DNA of 64,000 nucleotides, taken from contig JAFEFT010000008.1 of the NCBI GenBank assembly GCA_018240435.1, positions 53,513 through 117,512 on the forward strand. The letters are read 5' to 3'. A program made the translations under genes and the position numbers. Source of the DNA: Pseudomonadota bacterium (GTDB lineage Bacteria; Pseudomonadota; Gammaproteobacteria; Xanthomonadales; Xanthomonadaceae). Positions 51,032 through 58,990 of this stretch are shown here, one piece after another. The number at the start of each line of letters is the position of its first letter. The first letter of the stretch is position 1. The notes under the pieces were generated by a model. That model ran no database searches and was not told the origin of the DNA. It saw only the letters and a program-made list of their open reading frames with translations.

Positions 51032-51071
51032 TTGATGCAGATCAGCATAGGCGCGGTGGTACGGGTATCCA
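51032..51071 (+). promoter_or_regulatory. FNR/ANR box and -10 element of the uspA promoter
   Basis: TTGATGCAGATCAG (51032-51045) matches TTGAT-N4-ATCAA at nine of ten positions. A TATCCA -10-like hexamer at 51066-51071 puts the predicted transcription start near 51078, with the box centred about 40 bases upstream, the class II FNR position. It lies 33 bases upstream of the uspA start region and between uspA and the divergent VIT1 gene. Confidence 0.72.
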
Positions 51072-51104
51072 ATGGACATGCATGCAACGACGGAGAACAA
51101 GGCC

Positions 51105-51938
51105 ATGATCAAGGACTTGCTGATCCCCATCACCGACACCGCCGGCGATGCCGACGCCATCGGTTGCGCCGCAGCGATCGCCGCCCGGCGCGGCGCGCGC
51201 CTGACCTTGCTGGAGTTCGTCAACCTGCCGGTGCCGATCGCCGAGCCATGGGGCGGTGGCGAACTGGCGATGGGCGAGTTGTACGACACCTTTCGCAGCG
51301 AGGCGCGCAAGCAGGCGCAGGCGTGGAAGGAGCGGCTGGCGAGCACTGCCGCCGAGGTGCCGTCGGAGGTTCGGCTGGTCGAGTCGTTCGTCTTCGATGG
51401 CCCGGCGCAGGCGGCGCAGCACGCGCGTTACGCCGACTTGGCGCTGCTGCCGATGGTGGCCGAACCGGCCCGCGATGGCGCCACCCTCCGCGCCTTCTTC
51501 ACCAGCCTGCTGCTCGAATCGGGGCGGCCGCTGTTGCTGGTGCCGGCGGCGCGACCGTGGCGCGAGCCGCAGCGGGTCGTGCTGGCGTGGCGGCCGCGGC
51601 GCGAGGCGACCCGCGCCTTGCACGACGCGCTGGCGCTGATCGACGGGCCGGCGGCGATCGAGATCGTGCAGATCGGCGACGACGACGAAGGCCCCAGCCC
51701 CGGCGCCGACATCGCCGCCCATCTCGCCCGGCACGGCATGCAGGCGCGCGCCGTCAACCTGCCGGCGAGCAGCGATGCGGTCGCCAGCACCCTGGTCGCG
51801 CATGCGCAGGCGATCGAGGCCGACCTGATCGTCGCCGGCGGCTACGGCCATTCGCGCTTTCGCGAGTGGGTGATGGGTGGCGTCACCGCCGACCTGATCG
51901 CCAGGCCGTGCACCATTCCGATCCTGTTTTCGCACTGA
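51105..51938 (+). CDS. Universal stress protein, tandem UspA domains
   Basis: About 277 residues with two UspA-like halves. The C-terminal half has the nucleotide loop GGYGHSRFREWVMGG (G-x2-G-x9-G). The first half, IPITDTAGDADAIGCAAAIA, lacks a complete loop. The start at 51105 is preferred over the ATG at 51072 because a GGAG lies nine bases upstream and because the promoter at 51032-51071 would leave the earlier start without a leader. The FNR-type box suggests induction at low oxygen; VIT1 is divergent. Confidence 0.88.
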   Translation: MIKDLLIPITDTAGDADAIGCAAAIAARRGARLTLLEFVNLPVPIAEPWGGGELAMGELYDTFRSEARKQAQAWKERLASTAAEVPSEVRLVESFVFDGPAQAAQHARYADLALLPMVAEPARDGATLRAFFTSLLLESGRPLLLVPAARPWREPQRVVLAWRPRREATRALHDALALIDGPAAIEIVQIGDDDEGPSPGADIAAHLARHGMQARAVNLPASSDAVASTLVAHAQAIEADLIVAGGYGHSRFREWVMGGVTADLIARPCTIPILFSH

Positions 51939-52071
51939 CGGTGCGCGGATGGGCGGCCGCGGGGCAGCCGCACGGCCGCGCTTCATGGCGTGCAGGCGGC
52001 GGCTGCACCGTTCGCATCCGGTGTGCCACGTGCCGCTAAAATGAGCGGCCCCGCCACTGCGCCCGCCGACG

Positions 52072-53298
52072 ATGACGACCATGGAGCAAGCCGCGACCAC
52101 GACTGCGATCACCCTCGGCACGCCGTTGAGTCGCACGGCCAAACGGGTACTGCTGCTCGGCTCCGGTGAGTTGGGCAAGGAAGTGGCGATCGAACTGCAA
52201 CGCTTCGGCGTCGAGGTGATCGCCGCCGATCGTTACGCCAACGCGCCGGCGATGCAGGTGGCGCAGCACTCGCACGTGCTCGACATGCTCGATCCGGCGG
52301 CGCTGCGCGAGCTGATCGTGCGCGAGCGCCCGCATCTGGTGGTGCCCGAGATCGAGGCGATCCACACGCAGACGCTGGTCGAGCTCGAACGCCTGCACGG
52401 CCAGCAGGTGATCCCGACCGCGCGCGCGGCGCGGTTGACGATGGAGCGCGAGGGCATCCGCCATCTCGCCGCGCAGACGCTGGGCCTGCCGACGTCGCCG
52501 TATCGCTTCGTCGACGACCAGGATCAATATCGCCAGGCAGTTGCGGCGATCGGCCTGCCGTGCGTGGTCAAGCCGGTGATGTCCAGTTCCGGCAAGGGCC
52601 AGAGCATCGTCCGCAGCGAGGCGGAAATCGACGCTGCGTGGGCGTATTCGCAAAGTGGCGGCCGCGCCGGGCGTGGGCGGGTGATCGTCGAGGGCCTGAT
52701 CGAGTTCGATTACGAGATCACCCAGCTCACCGTGCGTCATCGCGACGGCACGAGTTTCTGCGAGCCGATCGGGCACTTGCAGGCCGATGGCGACTATCGC
52801 GAAAGCTGGCAGCCGCAGCCGATGAGCCCGCTGGCGCTGGAGCGTGCGCGCCACATCGCCAAGGCGGTGACCGACAACCTCGGCGGCTACGGCGTGTTCG
52901 GCGTCGAGTTGTTCGTCAAGGGTGATGATGTCTGGTTTTCCGAGGTCTCGCCGCGCCCGCACGACACCGGGCTGGTCACGCTGATCGCGCAGGATTTGTC
53001 GGAATTCGCCCTGCATGCGCGGGCGATCCTCGGCTTGCCGATTCCGAACATCGTCCAGCACGGCCCGTCGGCCTCGTGCGCGGTGCTGGCGCACGGCCAC
53101 GGCGTGCCGCGATTCGGCCATGTCGAGGCGGCGCTGGCACAGCCTGATACCGCCTTGCGTCTGTTCGGCAAGCCGCGGGTGGAAGGCCATCGTCGCGTCG
53201 CGGTGACGCTGGCGCGCGGCGAAACCATCGAGGAGGCGCGGGCGAAGGCGCGCGCGGCGGCGGCGGCGTTGCGCGTCGAACTGGTGGCGGATGCTTGA
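52072..53298 (+). CDS. purT: Formate-dependent phosphoribosylglycinamide formyltransferase
   Basis: A 408-residue ATP-grasp enzyme. [20 protein letters not shown], the ATP-binding [21 protein letters not shown] and metal-site region [22 protein letters not shown] are the PurT signatures. It makes formyl-GAR from GAR, formate and ATP in purine synthesis, a folate-independent alternative to PurN. An unknown gene follows 19 bases later, likely in the same transcript. Confidence 0.95.
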   Translation: MTTMEQAATTTAITLGTPLSRTAKRVLLLGSGELGKEVAIELQRFGVEVIAADRYANAPAMQVAQHSHVLDMLDPAALRELIVRERPHLVVPEIEAIHTQTLVELERLHGQQVIPTARAARLTMEREGIRHLAAQTLGLPTSPYRFVDDQDQYRQAVAAIGLPCVVKPVMSSSGKGQSIVRSEAEIDAAWAYSQSGGRAGRGRVIVEGLIEFDYEITQLTVRHRDGTSFCEPIGHLQADGDYRESWQPQPMSPLALERARHIAKAVTDNLGGYGVFGVELFVKGDDVWFSEVSPRPHDTGLVTLIAQDLSEFALHARAILGLPIPNIVQHGPSASCAVLAHGHGVPRFGHVEAALAQPDTALRLFGKPRVEGHRRVAVTLARGETIEEARAKARAAAAALRVELVADA

Positions 53299-53317
53299 GC
53301 ACGCGGGAGAACGGACG

Positions 53318-53719
53318 ATGAGCAGCGGCAGTTTCCACGCGGTGTTCCTGCATCCGGGCGCGATCGAGGCGCTCGGGGCGGCGATCGCGCCCTATCTCAA
53401 CGACGGCCCGCACGGCAAGCACGTGGTCTGCCGCGAAATTGATCCGGGCGGGCCCTTCTTCGGCATGACCATCGCCGGCACCACCAACGACGGCCGCGCG
53501 GTCGAGCTGGATTTGATGATCCCGGCCAACATGGTGCTGATGGTGCTCTCGGCGCATGGCGAGGGCGGCTTCGGGTTCCAGCAGGGATCGGCGCCGGCCG
53601 AGTCGACGCCGCCCGCGCATGGCGGTGCGATGGCGGCCGGCCCGGCCAGCACCGGCGCCGTCGCCGACGATCCGCCGCCGAGCGCGCAGGGCGATCGCTG
53701 GTCGTCGCTCGAAGGCTGA
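53318..53719 (+). CDS. Hypothetical protein in the purT transcript
   Basis: A 133-residue protein starting MSSGSFHAVFLHPGAIEALG, with a folded-looking N-terminal half (GKHVVCREIDPGGPFFGMTIAG, AVELDLMIPANMVLMVLSAHGEGGFGFQ) and a low-complexity Pro/Ala/Gly-rich C-terminal tail. I do not recognise the family. A GGGAGA ribosome-binding site lies upstream at 53304-53309, so the start is well supported. It is 19 bases behind purT and converges with the aminoacyl-transferase gene. Confidence 0.7.
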   Translation: MSSGSFHAVFLHPGAIEALGAAIAPYLNDGPHGKHVVCREIDPGGPFFGMTIAGTTNDGRAVELDLMIPANMVLMVLSAHGEGGFGFQQGSAPAESTPPAHGGAMAAGPASTGAVADDPPPSAQGDRWSSLEG

Positions 53720-53756
53720 GAAGGCGTGAGTCTTTCCGCTTCCCCGACGCCGAACA

Positions 53757-54452
53757 TCACAACTCCCGCCACTGGCTGCCGTCGAGCACCTGCAACGGCC
53801 GGAAGCGCGACTTGTAGTGCATCTTCGGATGCCCGTCGATCCAGTAGCCCAGGTAGATGAACTCACGACCGGTGCGGCGCGCCCATTCGATCTGGCGCAG
53901 GATCGCCAGCGTGCCCAGCGAGCGCGCTGGCGCGTCGGGCTCGAAGAACGTGTAGACCGCCGACAGCGCATCGTGGGTGGTGTCGCATACCGCCAGTGCC
54001 AGCAGTCGCCCGTGCAGGCGCAGTTCCATGAACCGGGTCGGGCTCCACGGACTGGCGATGAAGTGGTCGAAGTCGTCTTCGCTGGTCTCCGCCATCGGGC
54101 CATCGCCATGGCGTGCCTGCAAATACCGACGATACAGAGCAAACACTTCCGCCGTGCGCAGCGGCAGCACCATCCGGTCGACGACTTCGGCGTTGTCGCG
54201 CAGGCAGCGGCGCTGGCTGCGATCGGGACGAAAATCGCGCACCGGCAGCCGCACCGGCGTACAGGCATTGCACGACGGGCATTGCGGCCGATAGACATGG
54301 CCGCCGGACCGGCGATAGCCCTGCGCCAGCGCGTTGGGATAGGCCAGGGCCAGATCGGGGTCGCGCGGGTCGAGGACGAGGTCGCGCGCGCGACGATCGG
54401 TGAAATAGCCGCAATCGTGTTCGCCGGTGCGGTACAAGGTCATGGTCGTCAT
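53757..54452 (-). CDS. bpt: Aminoacyl-tRNA-protein transferase (Bpt/Ate family)
   Basis: A 231-residue protein. The four-cysteine N-terminal region ([29 protein letters not shown]) and the C-terminal [26 protein letters not shown] and [20 protein letters not shown] blocks match arginyl/leucyl-tRNA-protein transferases of the bacterial Bpt group. It tags N-terminal Asp/Glu with Leu for ClpAP degradation (N-degron pathway). The start at [12 protein letters not shown] is chosen; the in-frame GTG-like extension upstream is not needed. Confidence 0.9.
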   Translation of the reverse strand: MTTMTLYRTGEHDCGYFTDRRARDLVLDPRDPDLALAYPNALAQGYRRSGGHVYRPQCPSCNACTPVRLPVRDFRPDRSQRRCLRDNAEVVDRMVLPLRTAEVFALYRRYLQARHGDGPMAETSEDDFDHFIASPWSPTRFMELRLHGRLLALAVCDTTHDALSAVYTFFEPDAPARSLGTLAILRQIEWARRTGREFIYLGYWIDGHPKMHYKSRFRPLQVLDGSQWREL

Positions 54453-54560
54453 CCTGATCCGTGCCACGGCGCGCGGCGGCGCGGCAACAGCGGTCGTTCG
54501 AGTTCCTTGGCGGGCGCGCGACCTTTATAGTGACACCTTCGACCCGTTCAGGAATCGCCC

Positions 54561-55244
54561 ATGCCCCGTTCATTGCGCCCGTCACTGGCCTCTTTCATCC
54601 CGTTCGCCGCCGCGCTGGCGGTTGCCAGTGCATTCGCCCCGGCGAAGGCAGCGCAGGGTGCGGCGCCAGCGCCCAGAGCCCCGGCGATGGTCTGGATCGG
54701 CGATCTGGATGCCAACCACGACGGCAAGATCAGTCGCCAGGAAGCGGCGGCGATGCCGGAAATCGCGAAGAACTTCGATGCCATCGACGCCAACCACGAC
54801 GGTTTCATCACCATGTCGGAGGTCAAGGCGATGTGGCGTGCCGGTCTGATTCGGCAAGCGCAGGCCAGCGTGCAGGCGCGGATGGCCGCCTTCAATCGCG
54901 CCGACGGCAAGCACGAGGGCAAGATCAATGCCGAACAGGCCAAGGTCGCCGGCATGAGTTTCGTCGTTGCCAATTTCAATGCCATCGACAGCAATCACGA
55001 CGGTTTCGTCGATCGCGACGAGATGCAGAAGGCATCGGTGGCGATCGCGCAACGCGCGCTGCAGGCACGTGCTGCGCGCATGCAGGGGTTGTTCAACAAG
55101 GCCGATGCCAATCACGACGGCAAGCTCACCCGCGCCGAGTTCACCGCCGCCTTCCCGCGCTTCGTGCCATCGTTTGCCTTCTTCGACGAGAACCACGACG
55201 GCTTCGTGGAATTGAGCGAGTTCGGCTTGCCGCCGGGCATCTGA
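54561..55244 (+). CDS. Exported EF-hand calcium-binding protein
   Basis: A 227-residue precursor with a signal peptide (FIPFAAALAVASAFAPAKAA). Six EF-hand-like loops are visible: DANHDGKISRQE, DANHDGFITMSE, a degenerate DGKHEGKINAEQ, DSNHDGFVDRDE, DANHDGKLTRAE and DENHDGFVELSE. Five keep the acidic residues at positions 1, 3, 5 and 12 in calmodulin style. It should bind several calcium ions outside the cytoplasm; the partner is unknown. A TATAGT hexamer at 54526-54531, about 30 bases before the ATG, is a possible -10 element. Confidence 0.88.
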   Translation: MPRSLRPSLASFIPFAAALAVASAFAPAKAAQGAAPAPRAPAMVWIGDLDANHDGKISRQEAAAMPEIAKNFDAIDANHDGFITMSEVKAMWRAGLIRQAQASVQARMAAFNRADGKHEGKINAEQAKVAGMSFVVANFNAIDSNHDGFVDRDEMQKASVAIAQRALQARAARMQGLFNKADANHDGKLTRAEFTAAFPRFVPSFAFFDENHDGFVELSEFGLPPGI

Positions 55245-55290
55245 GGCCGCGAGCCTGGCAGGTTGTACGGCAGGCGGCCGCCAGATCGGC

Positions 55291-55371
55291 CGTGCGGGAT
55301 CAGGCGCGCGGGATCGGACGCACGGGATCAGGCGCGTGCTGAATCAGGCGTGTGCTGAATCAGGCGCGGGA
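55291..55371. repeat. Degenerate direct repeats, about 15-16 bp units
   Basis: Five to six imperfect copies of (CG)TG(C)GGGATCAGGCG / CGTGCTGAATCAGGCG in the 173-base gap between the EF-hand and DUF2007 genes. No gene is present in the gap. Confidence 0.7.
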
Positions 55372-55417
55372 TGGTCGATGCGAAGCGGCGAGCGCGGTCG
55401 GCGTCGCCCGCCGTCGC

Positions 55418-55846
55418 TCAGTGCCACCACGCCTTCGCCGCAGCCAGCGCCATCACCATGCCGATGGCGACCAGCAACAGCACGCGCACGCGCGTGACCA
55501 GCGCGGCGCGGCGATCGCGCGGGGCGCCGGGCTGGCCACGAACCGATGCCGGCAGGAACGATGCACTGGCCGGGTGCGATTCCATTGCCGCGATGCCGTG
55601 CCGAGTCGAATCGAGCAGACCCTGCTCGCGCAGCATGGCCCGCGCCTTGGGCTGATCCTCGGCCTTGAGCACCCACACTTGCGGATCGTTGTCGGGGTCG
55701 ATTGGCTGGCGATAACTGAACGCCTTGCGCCGCGCGCCCTTGTACGAGCGATCGTTGCTGATCTTCACGGCGATGCCGGCGTCGGTGAGCATCTTCGCCA
55801 CGGCTTCGACCGATTCCAGCCGCTGCGAGCTGAATACCATGCGCAT
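55418..55846 (-). CDS. DUF2007-like protein with C-terminal membrane helix
   Basis: A 142-residue protein. The N-terminal ~75 residues (MRMVFSSQRLESVEAVAKML, AGIAVKISNDRSYKG, DPQVWVLKAEDQPKARAMLRE) match the DUF2007 signal-transducer-like fold, and the C terminus has a single membrane helix (VRVLLLVAIGMVMALAAAKAW). Function unknown; similar proteins in Xanthomonas are sometimes labelled pathogenicity-like. It overlaps the tesB stop by one base (TGATG), so it is translationally coupled to tesB. Confidence 0.8.
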   Translation of the reverse strand: MRMVFSSQRLESVEAVAKMLTDAGIAVKISNDRSYKGARRKAFSYRQPIDPDNDPQVWVLKAEDQPKARAMLREQGLLDSTRHGIAAMESHPASASFLPASVRGQPGAPRDRRAALVTRVRVLLLVAIGMVMALAAAKAWWH

Positions 55847-56751
55847 CAGTGTGCTCCCAGGGTCGATCCGCCCTGCGCCGGGACGATCCGCATCAGCCCT
55901 TCCTGAGTCGTCGAGGCGACCAGCGTGCCGCGGGTATCGTAGATCATGCCGCGCGCCAGGCCCCGCGCATCCTGCGCGGTCGGGCTGTCGCACGAATACA
56001 GCAGCCATTGGTCGACGCGGAATGGACGATGGAACCACATCGCATGATCGAGGCTGGCCATCACCACGTTGGGCTGGTAATAGCTGATGCCGTGCGGAAA
56101 CGTGGCGGTGCCGATCAGATGGAAATCGGAGGCGTAGGCGAGCATGGCGTGGTGCAGTTCGGGCGCGTCGCCAATGGGTTCGGCAAGTTTGAACCACACC
56201 TGCTGGAAGGGCGGCCGCTTGCTCGGATTCAACTCGTCGCGCGGATAGACATGGCGGAACACGAACGGCCCGCCGCGATCGAGCCAGCGTTTGAGCTTGG
56301 GCGACAGCCGCGCCAGCACCGCTGGATCGATCGGTGGCAGCGCCGGCAGGTCCTCGGGCGCCGGCACCACCGGCATCGGCAACTGATGCTCGGCGCCGGT
56401 TTCGTGCTGCTGGAATGATGCGGTGAACACGAAGATCGGCTTGCCGTGCTGGATCGCCGTGACTCGCCGCACCGAGAAGCTGCCGCCGTCGCGGGTGCGG
56501 TCGACGTCGTAGACGATCGGATGCTCGATGTCACCGGCACGCAGGAAGTAGGCGTGCAGCGAATGCACCACGCGCGCATCGTCGACGGTGGCCTGCGCCG
56601 CCGACAACGCTTGCCCGAGTACCTGCCCGCCGAACACGAAACGGGTGCCGATGTCGCGGCTCTGGCCGCGAAACAGGTTGTCTTCGAGGCGTTCGAGCGA
56701 GAGCAGGGCGATCAGCTCGCCGACGGGGCCTTGCGGGTCGGTGTCGTGCAT
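55846..56751 (-). CDS. tesB: Acyl-CoA thioesterase II
   Basis: A 301-residue double hot-dog thioesterase. RFVFGGQVLGQALSAAQATV, VHSLHAYFLRAGD and the second-half segments SLDHAMWFHRPFRVDQWLLY, DSPTAQDARGLARGMIY and LVASTTQEGLMR are the TesB signatures. It hydrolyses medium and long-chain acyl-CoA. The frame extends upstream, but MHDTDPQGPV starts directly behind a TATAAT hexamer at 56758-56763, so the mRNA may be leaderless. The DUF2007 gene follows. Confidence 0.93.
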   Translation of the reverse strand: MHDTDPQGPVGELIALLSLERLEDNLFRGQSRDIGTRFVFGGQVLGQALSAAQATVDDARVVHSLHAYFLRAGDIEHPIVYDVDRTRDGGSFSVRRVTAIQHGKPIFVFTASFQQHETGAEHQLPMPVVPAPEDLPALPPIDPAVLARLSPKLKRWLDRGGPFVFRHVYPRDELNPSKRPPFQQVWFKLAEPIGDAPELHHAMLAYASDFHLIGTATFPHGISYYQPNVVMASLDHAMWFHRPFRVDQWLLYSCDSPTAQDARGLARGMIYDTRGTLVASTTQEGLMRIVPAQGGSTLGAH

Positions 56752-56757
56752 GGCGCG

Positions 56758-56763
56758 ATTATA
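56758..56763 (-). promoter_or_regulatory. TATAAT -10 hexamer six bases before the tesB ATG
   Basis: On the minus strand TATAAT is followed by six bases and then the tesB start codon, so transcription is predicted to begin at or next to the A of the ATG. The -35 region (CAGGCA at 17 bp spacing) is poor, so the element is supported mainly by its exact consensus and position. Confidence 0.55.
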
Positions 56764-56869
56764 GCGGCGAGACGAGCCGGTGCCTGGATGCTGGCGGTCA
56801 AACCACATCGCCGCCGGCTGGCGCGGGCGCTATCATCGACGCCCCGGACGGACGCAGGCGAGGCTGACC

Positions 56870-57763
56870 ATGCGCAAACTGCTCAAGGTCACCGCGATCG
56901 TGTTCGGTGTCGTCGTGCTGGTCGCCGCCAGCGTGCTCGCCATCGCCTGGTGGAAGACGCAGCAGGCGTTGGCGCGCAGCTACACGACGGCCGATCCGCC
57001 GCTGGCGATCGCCCACGATGCGGCGACGCTGGCGCGCGGTGCGCACCTGTTCGCGACCCGCGGCTGTGCCGAATGCCACGGTGCCGATGGCAGCGGCAAG
57101 CTGGCGTTCGACGCCGGTCCGGTGATTCATCTGGTGGCGCCGAACATCACCGCCGGGGGCGTCGTTCGCGACATGAGCGGCGACCAGATCGCCGCCGCGA
57201 TCCGCCATGGCGTCAAGGCCGACGGCCACCCGATGGTGTTCATGCCGGTCGGCGATTACCACGAACTGAGCGATGGCGACACCGCCGCCCTGGTCGCGTA
57301 CGTCCAGTCGTTGCCGACGTCCGCAAACGACCCCGGGCCGACTCGCATCGGTCCGCTGGGCTATGTGCTCTATCTGTTCGGTCGCTTCCCCTTGCTGCCG
57401 GCCGAGTCGATCGACCACGCGCCGCGGGTGCGGGTGGCGCCGACGCCGGCGGTTTCCGCCGAATACGGCAAGTATCTGGCGCAAGCTTGCACCGGCTGTC
57501 ACGGTGCCGATCTCTCCGGGCAGCACGTTCCTGGCACGCCGCCGAGTTTCCCGGACGCAGCCGATCTGACACCGACCCACCTGGGCGCGTGGACGAACGC
57601 CGATTTCCGCCGGGTGTTGCGCACCGGCAAGCGCCCCGATGGCAGTGCCGTCAACGACTTCATGCCGTGGCGTTCGGTCGGCAAGCTCGATGATGTCGAG
57701 ATCGACGCGCTGTGGGCATACATCCACAGCCTGCCGTCGGCGCGCAAGGCGCCCACACGCTGA
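56870..57763 (+). CDS. Membrane-anchored diheme cytochrome c
   Basis: A 297-residue protein with an N-terminal uncleaved membrane helix (VTAIVFGVVVLVAASVLAIAWW). Two cytochrome c folds follow, with heme sites CAECHG and CTGCHG about 140 residues apart; likely axial methionines are in FMPVGDYHELSDG and FMPWRSVGKLDD. It resembles the cytochrome subunit partners of periplasmic dehydrogenases, but no such enzyme is adjacent. The 118-base gap to the divergent tesB start contains only the tesB -10 element and a TATCAT at 56831. Confidence 0.88.
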   Translation: MRKLLKVTAIVFGVVVLVAASVLAIAWWKTQQALARSYTTADPPLAIAHDAATLARGAHLFATRGCAECHGADGSGKLAFDAGPVIHLVAPNITAGGVVRDMSGDQIAAAIRHGVKADGHPMVFMPVGDYHELSDGDTAALVAYVQSLPTSANDPGPTRIGPLGYVLYLFGRFPLLPAESIDHAPRVRVAPTPAVSAEYGKYLAQACTGCHGADLSGQHVPGTPPSFPDAADLTPTHLGAWTNADFRRVLRTGKRPDGSAVNDFMPWRSVGKLDDVEIDALWAYIHSLPSARKAPTR

Positions 57764-57780
57764 TCGAAGCCGCGGTCGGC

Positions 57781-58365
57781 CTACCGCGGCTGCGCGGGCA
57801 GGCGCTGCAACGCCGTCGCCGCCAGCACCCGATCCCACGGAAACAGCGGCCCCGGATCGCGTTTGCGCGGCACGGTCAGCGATGGATCGTCGCTGGCCGG
57901 CACCTGCTCGGTATCCAGATCTTCGTGACCGGCGATCAGGTAAAGGCCCGGCAGCTGCCGCTGCAACTGCGCCAGCAATGCCGTCAGCGCCTCGATCTGC
58001 AGATCGGGGTAGGGCTCGTCCATCGCCTGATGGCGCGAGTCCAGCCAGTGCGGATAGCGACCGACATTGACCAGTTCGATGCCGACTGCGCGCGCGTTGT
58101 AACCGCGCACATGATGGGCGATGCGCTCGGCGCGCACGAACTCGTGCACGCTGCCGTCGCGGTCGATGTACCAATGGCCGCTGTTGCCGGTTTGCGAGCC
58201 TTCGTGGAGGATGCGTTCGCCGTATTGCCGCGCCATCGCCAGATCGGGCAACTCGGTGCAATGGATGACAACGAGGTCGATGGCGGCGAGCGGGCGGGCG
58301 TCGAGGCGATCCTCGTACGGCAGTGGCCAGCGGTGGATGGCGACGGGCGAAGGAGCGTGCGGCAT
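57781..58365 (-). CDS. ampD: N-acetylmuramoyl-L-alanine amidase, AmpD-like
   Basis: A 194-residue zinc amidase of the Amidase_2 family. The zinc His in LVVIHCTELPD, GHWYIDRDG, the second His in LYLIAGHEDLD and the K-x-D-P-G motif in PRKRDPGPLFPW are present. No signal peptide is visible, pointing to the cytosolic AmpD role of recycling anhydro-muropeptides, although substrate range among Amidase_2 proteins varies. It converges with the cytochrome gene (17-base gap). Confidence 0.85.
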   Translation of the reverse strand: MPHAPSPVAIHRWPLPYEDRLDARPLAAIDLVVIHCTELPDLAMARQYGERILHEGSQTGNSGHWYIDRDGSVHEFVRAERIAHHVRGYNARAVGIELVNVGRYPHWLDSRHQAMDEPYPDLQIEALTALLAQLQRQLPGLYLIAGHEDLDTEQVPASDDPSLTVPRKRDPGPLFPWDRVLAATALQRLPAQPR

Positions 58366-58461
58366 GGCGCATGCTAGCATCGCCGGCTCGCGCCACGGAC
58401 AGCAAACCATCGCCATGACGACATCGCAACGACAGTCCGCATGCGGCGCCGGTGCCTGCCG

Positions 58462-58980
58462 ATGATCGGCCACGTCATCCTCTCGCACGGCCTGGAAAGC
58501 GGCCCCGATGCGACCAAGGTGACCGCGCTCGCGGCCGCCGCCGAGGCGCTGGGCTGGACGAGCGAGCGACCTGATTATCTGGCCTGTGATCGCGCCGCTG
58601 GATTCGGCCGCCTCGGTGATGTTGCCGGTCGCATCGCGCAGCTGTGCGCGCGTGCGCGCGCGGTTGATGGGCCGCTGGTGCTGGCCGGATCGAGTCTGGG
58701 CGCCTACATCTGTGCACTGGCCTCGCTGGCGCGGCCGTGCGCGGGCCTGTTCCTGCTGGCGCCGCCACCGTTGCTGGAAGACCATTCACCGCTGCGCGCC
58801 GCCGCGGTACCGACCTGCATCGTGCACGGCTGGCGCGACGAACTGATCCCGGTACAGCAGGTCATCGACTGGGCGCTGCCGCGCCGTGACCGCCTGCTGC
58901 TGGTCGACGACGACCATCGCTTGTCGGCGCATGTCGGCTACTGCGCCGATCGTTTCGTCGACTTCCTGCGTTCGCTCTGA
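58462..58980 (+). CDS. YqiA-like alpha/beta hydrolase
   Basis: A 172-residue small alpha/beta hydrolase. [16 protein letters not shown] carries the oxyanion motif, [13 protein letters not shown] the nucleophile serine, [11 protein letters not shown] the acid and DDDHRLSAH the histidine. The size and topology match YqiA/UPF0227-type esterases. The substrate is unknown. It precedes rlmKL by ten bases, so the two probably share a transcript. Confidence 0.82.
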   Translation: MIGHVILSHGLESGPDATKVTALAAAAEALGWTSERPDYLACDRAAGFGRLGDVAGRIAQLCARARAVDGPLVLAGSSLGAYICALASLARPCAGLFLLAPPPLLEDHSPLRAAAVPTCIVHGWRDELIPVQQVIDWALPRRDRLLLVDDDHRLSAHVGYCADRFVDFLRSL

Positions 58981-58990
58981 GCCGCGCGCC

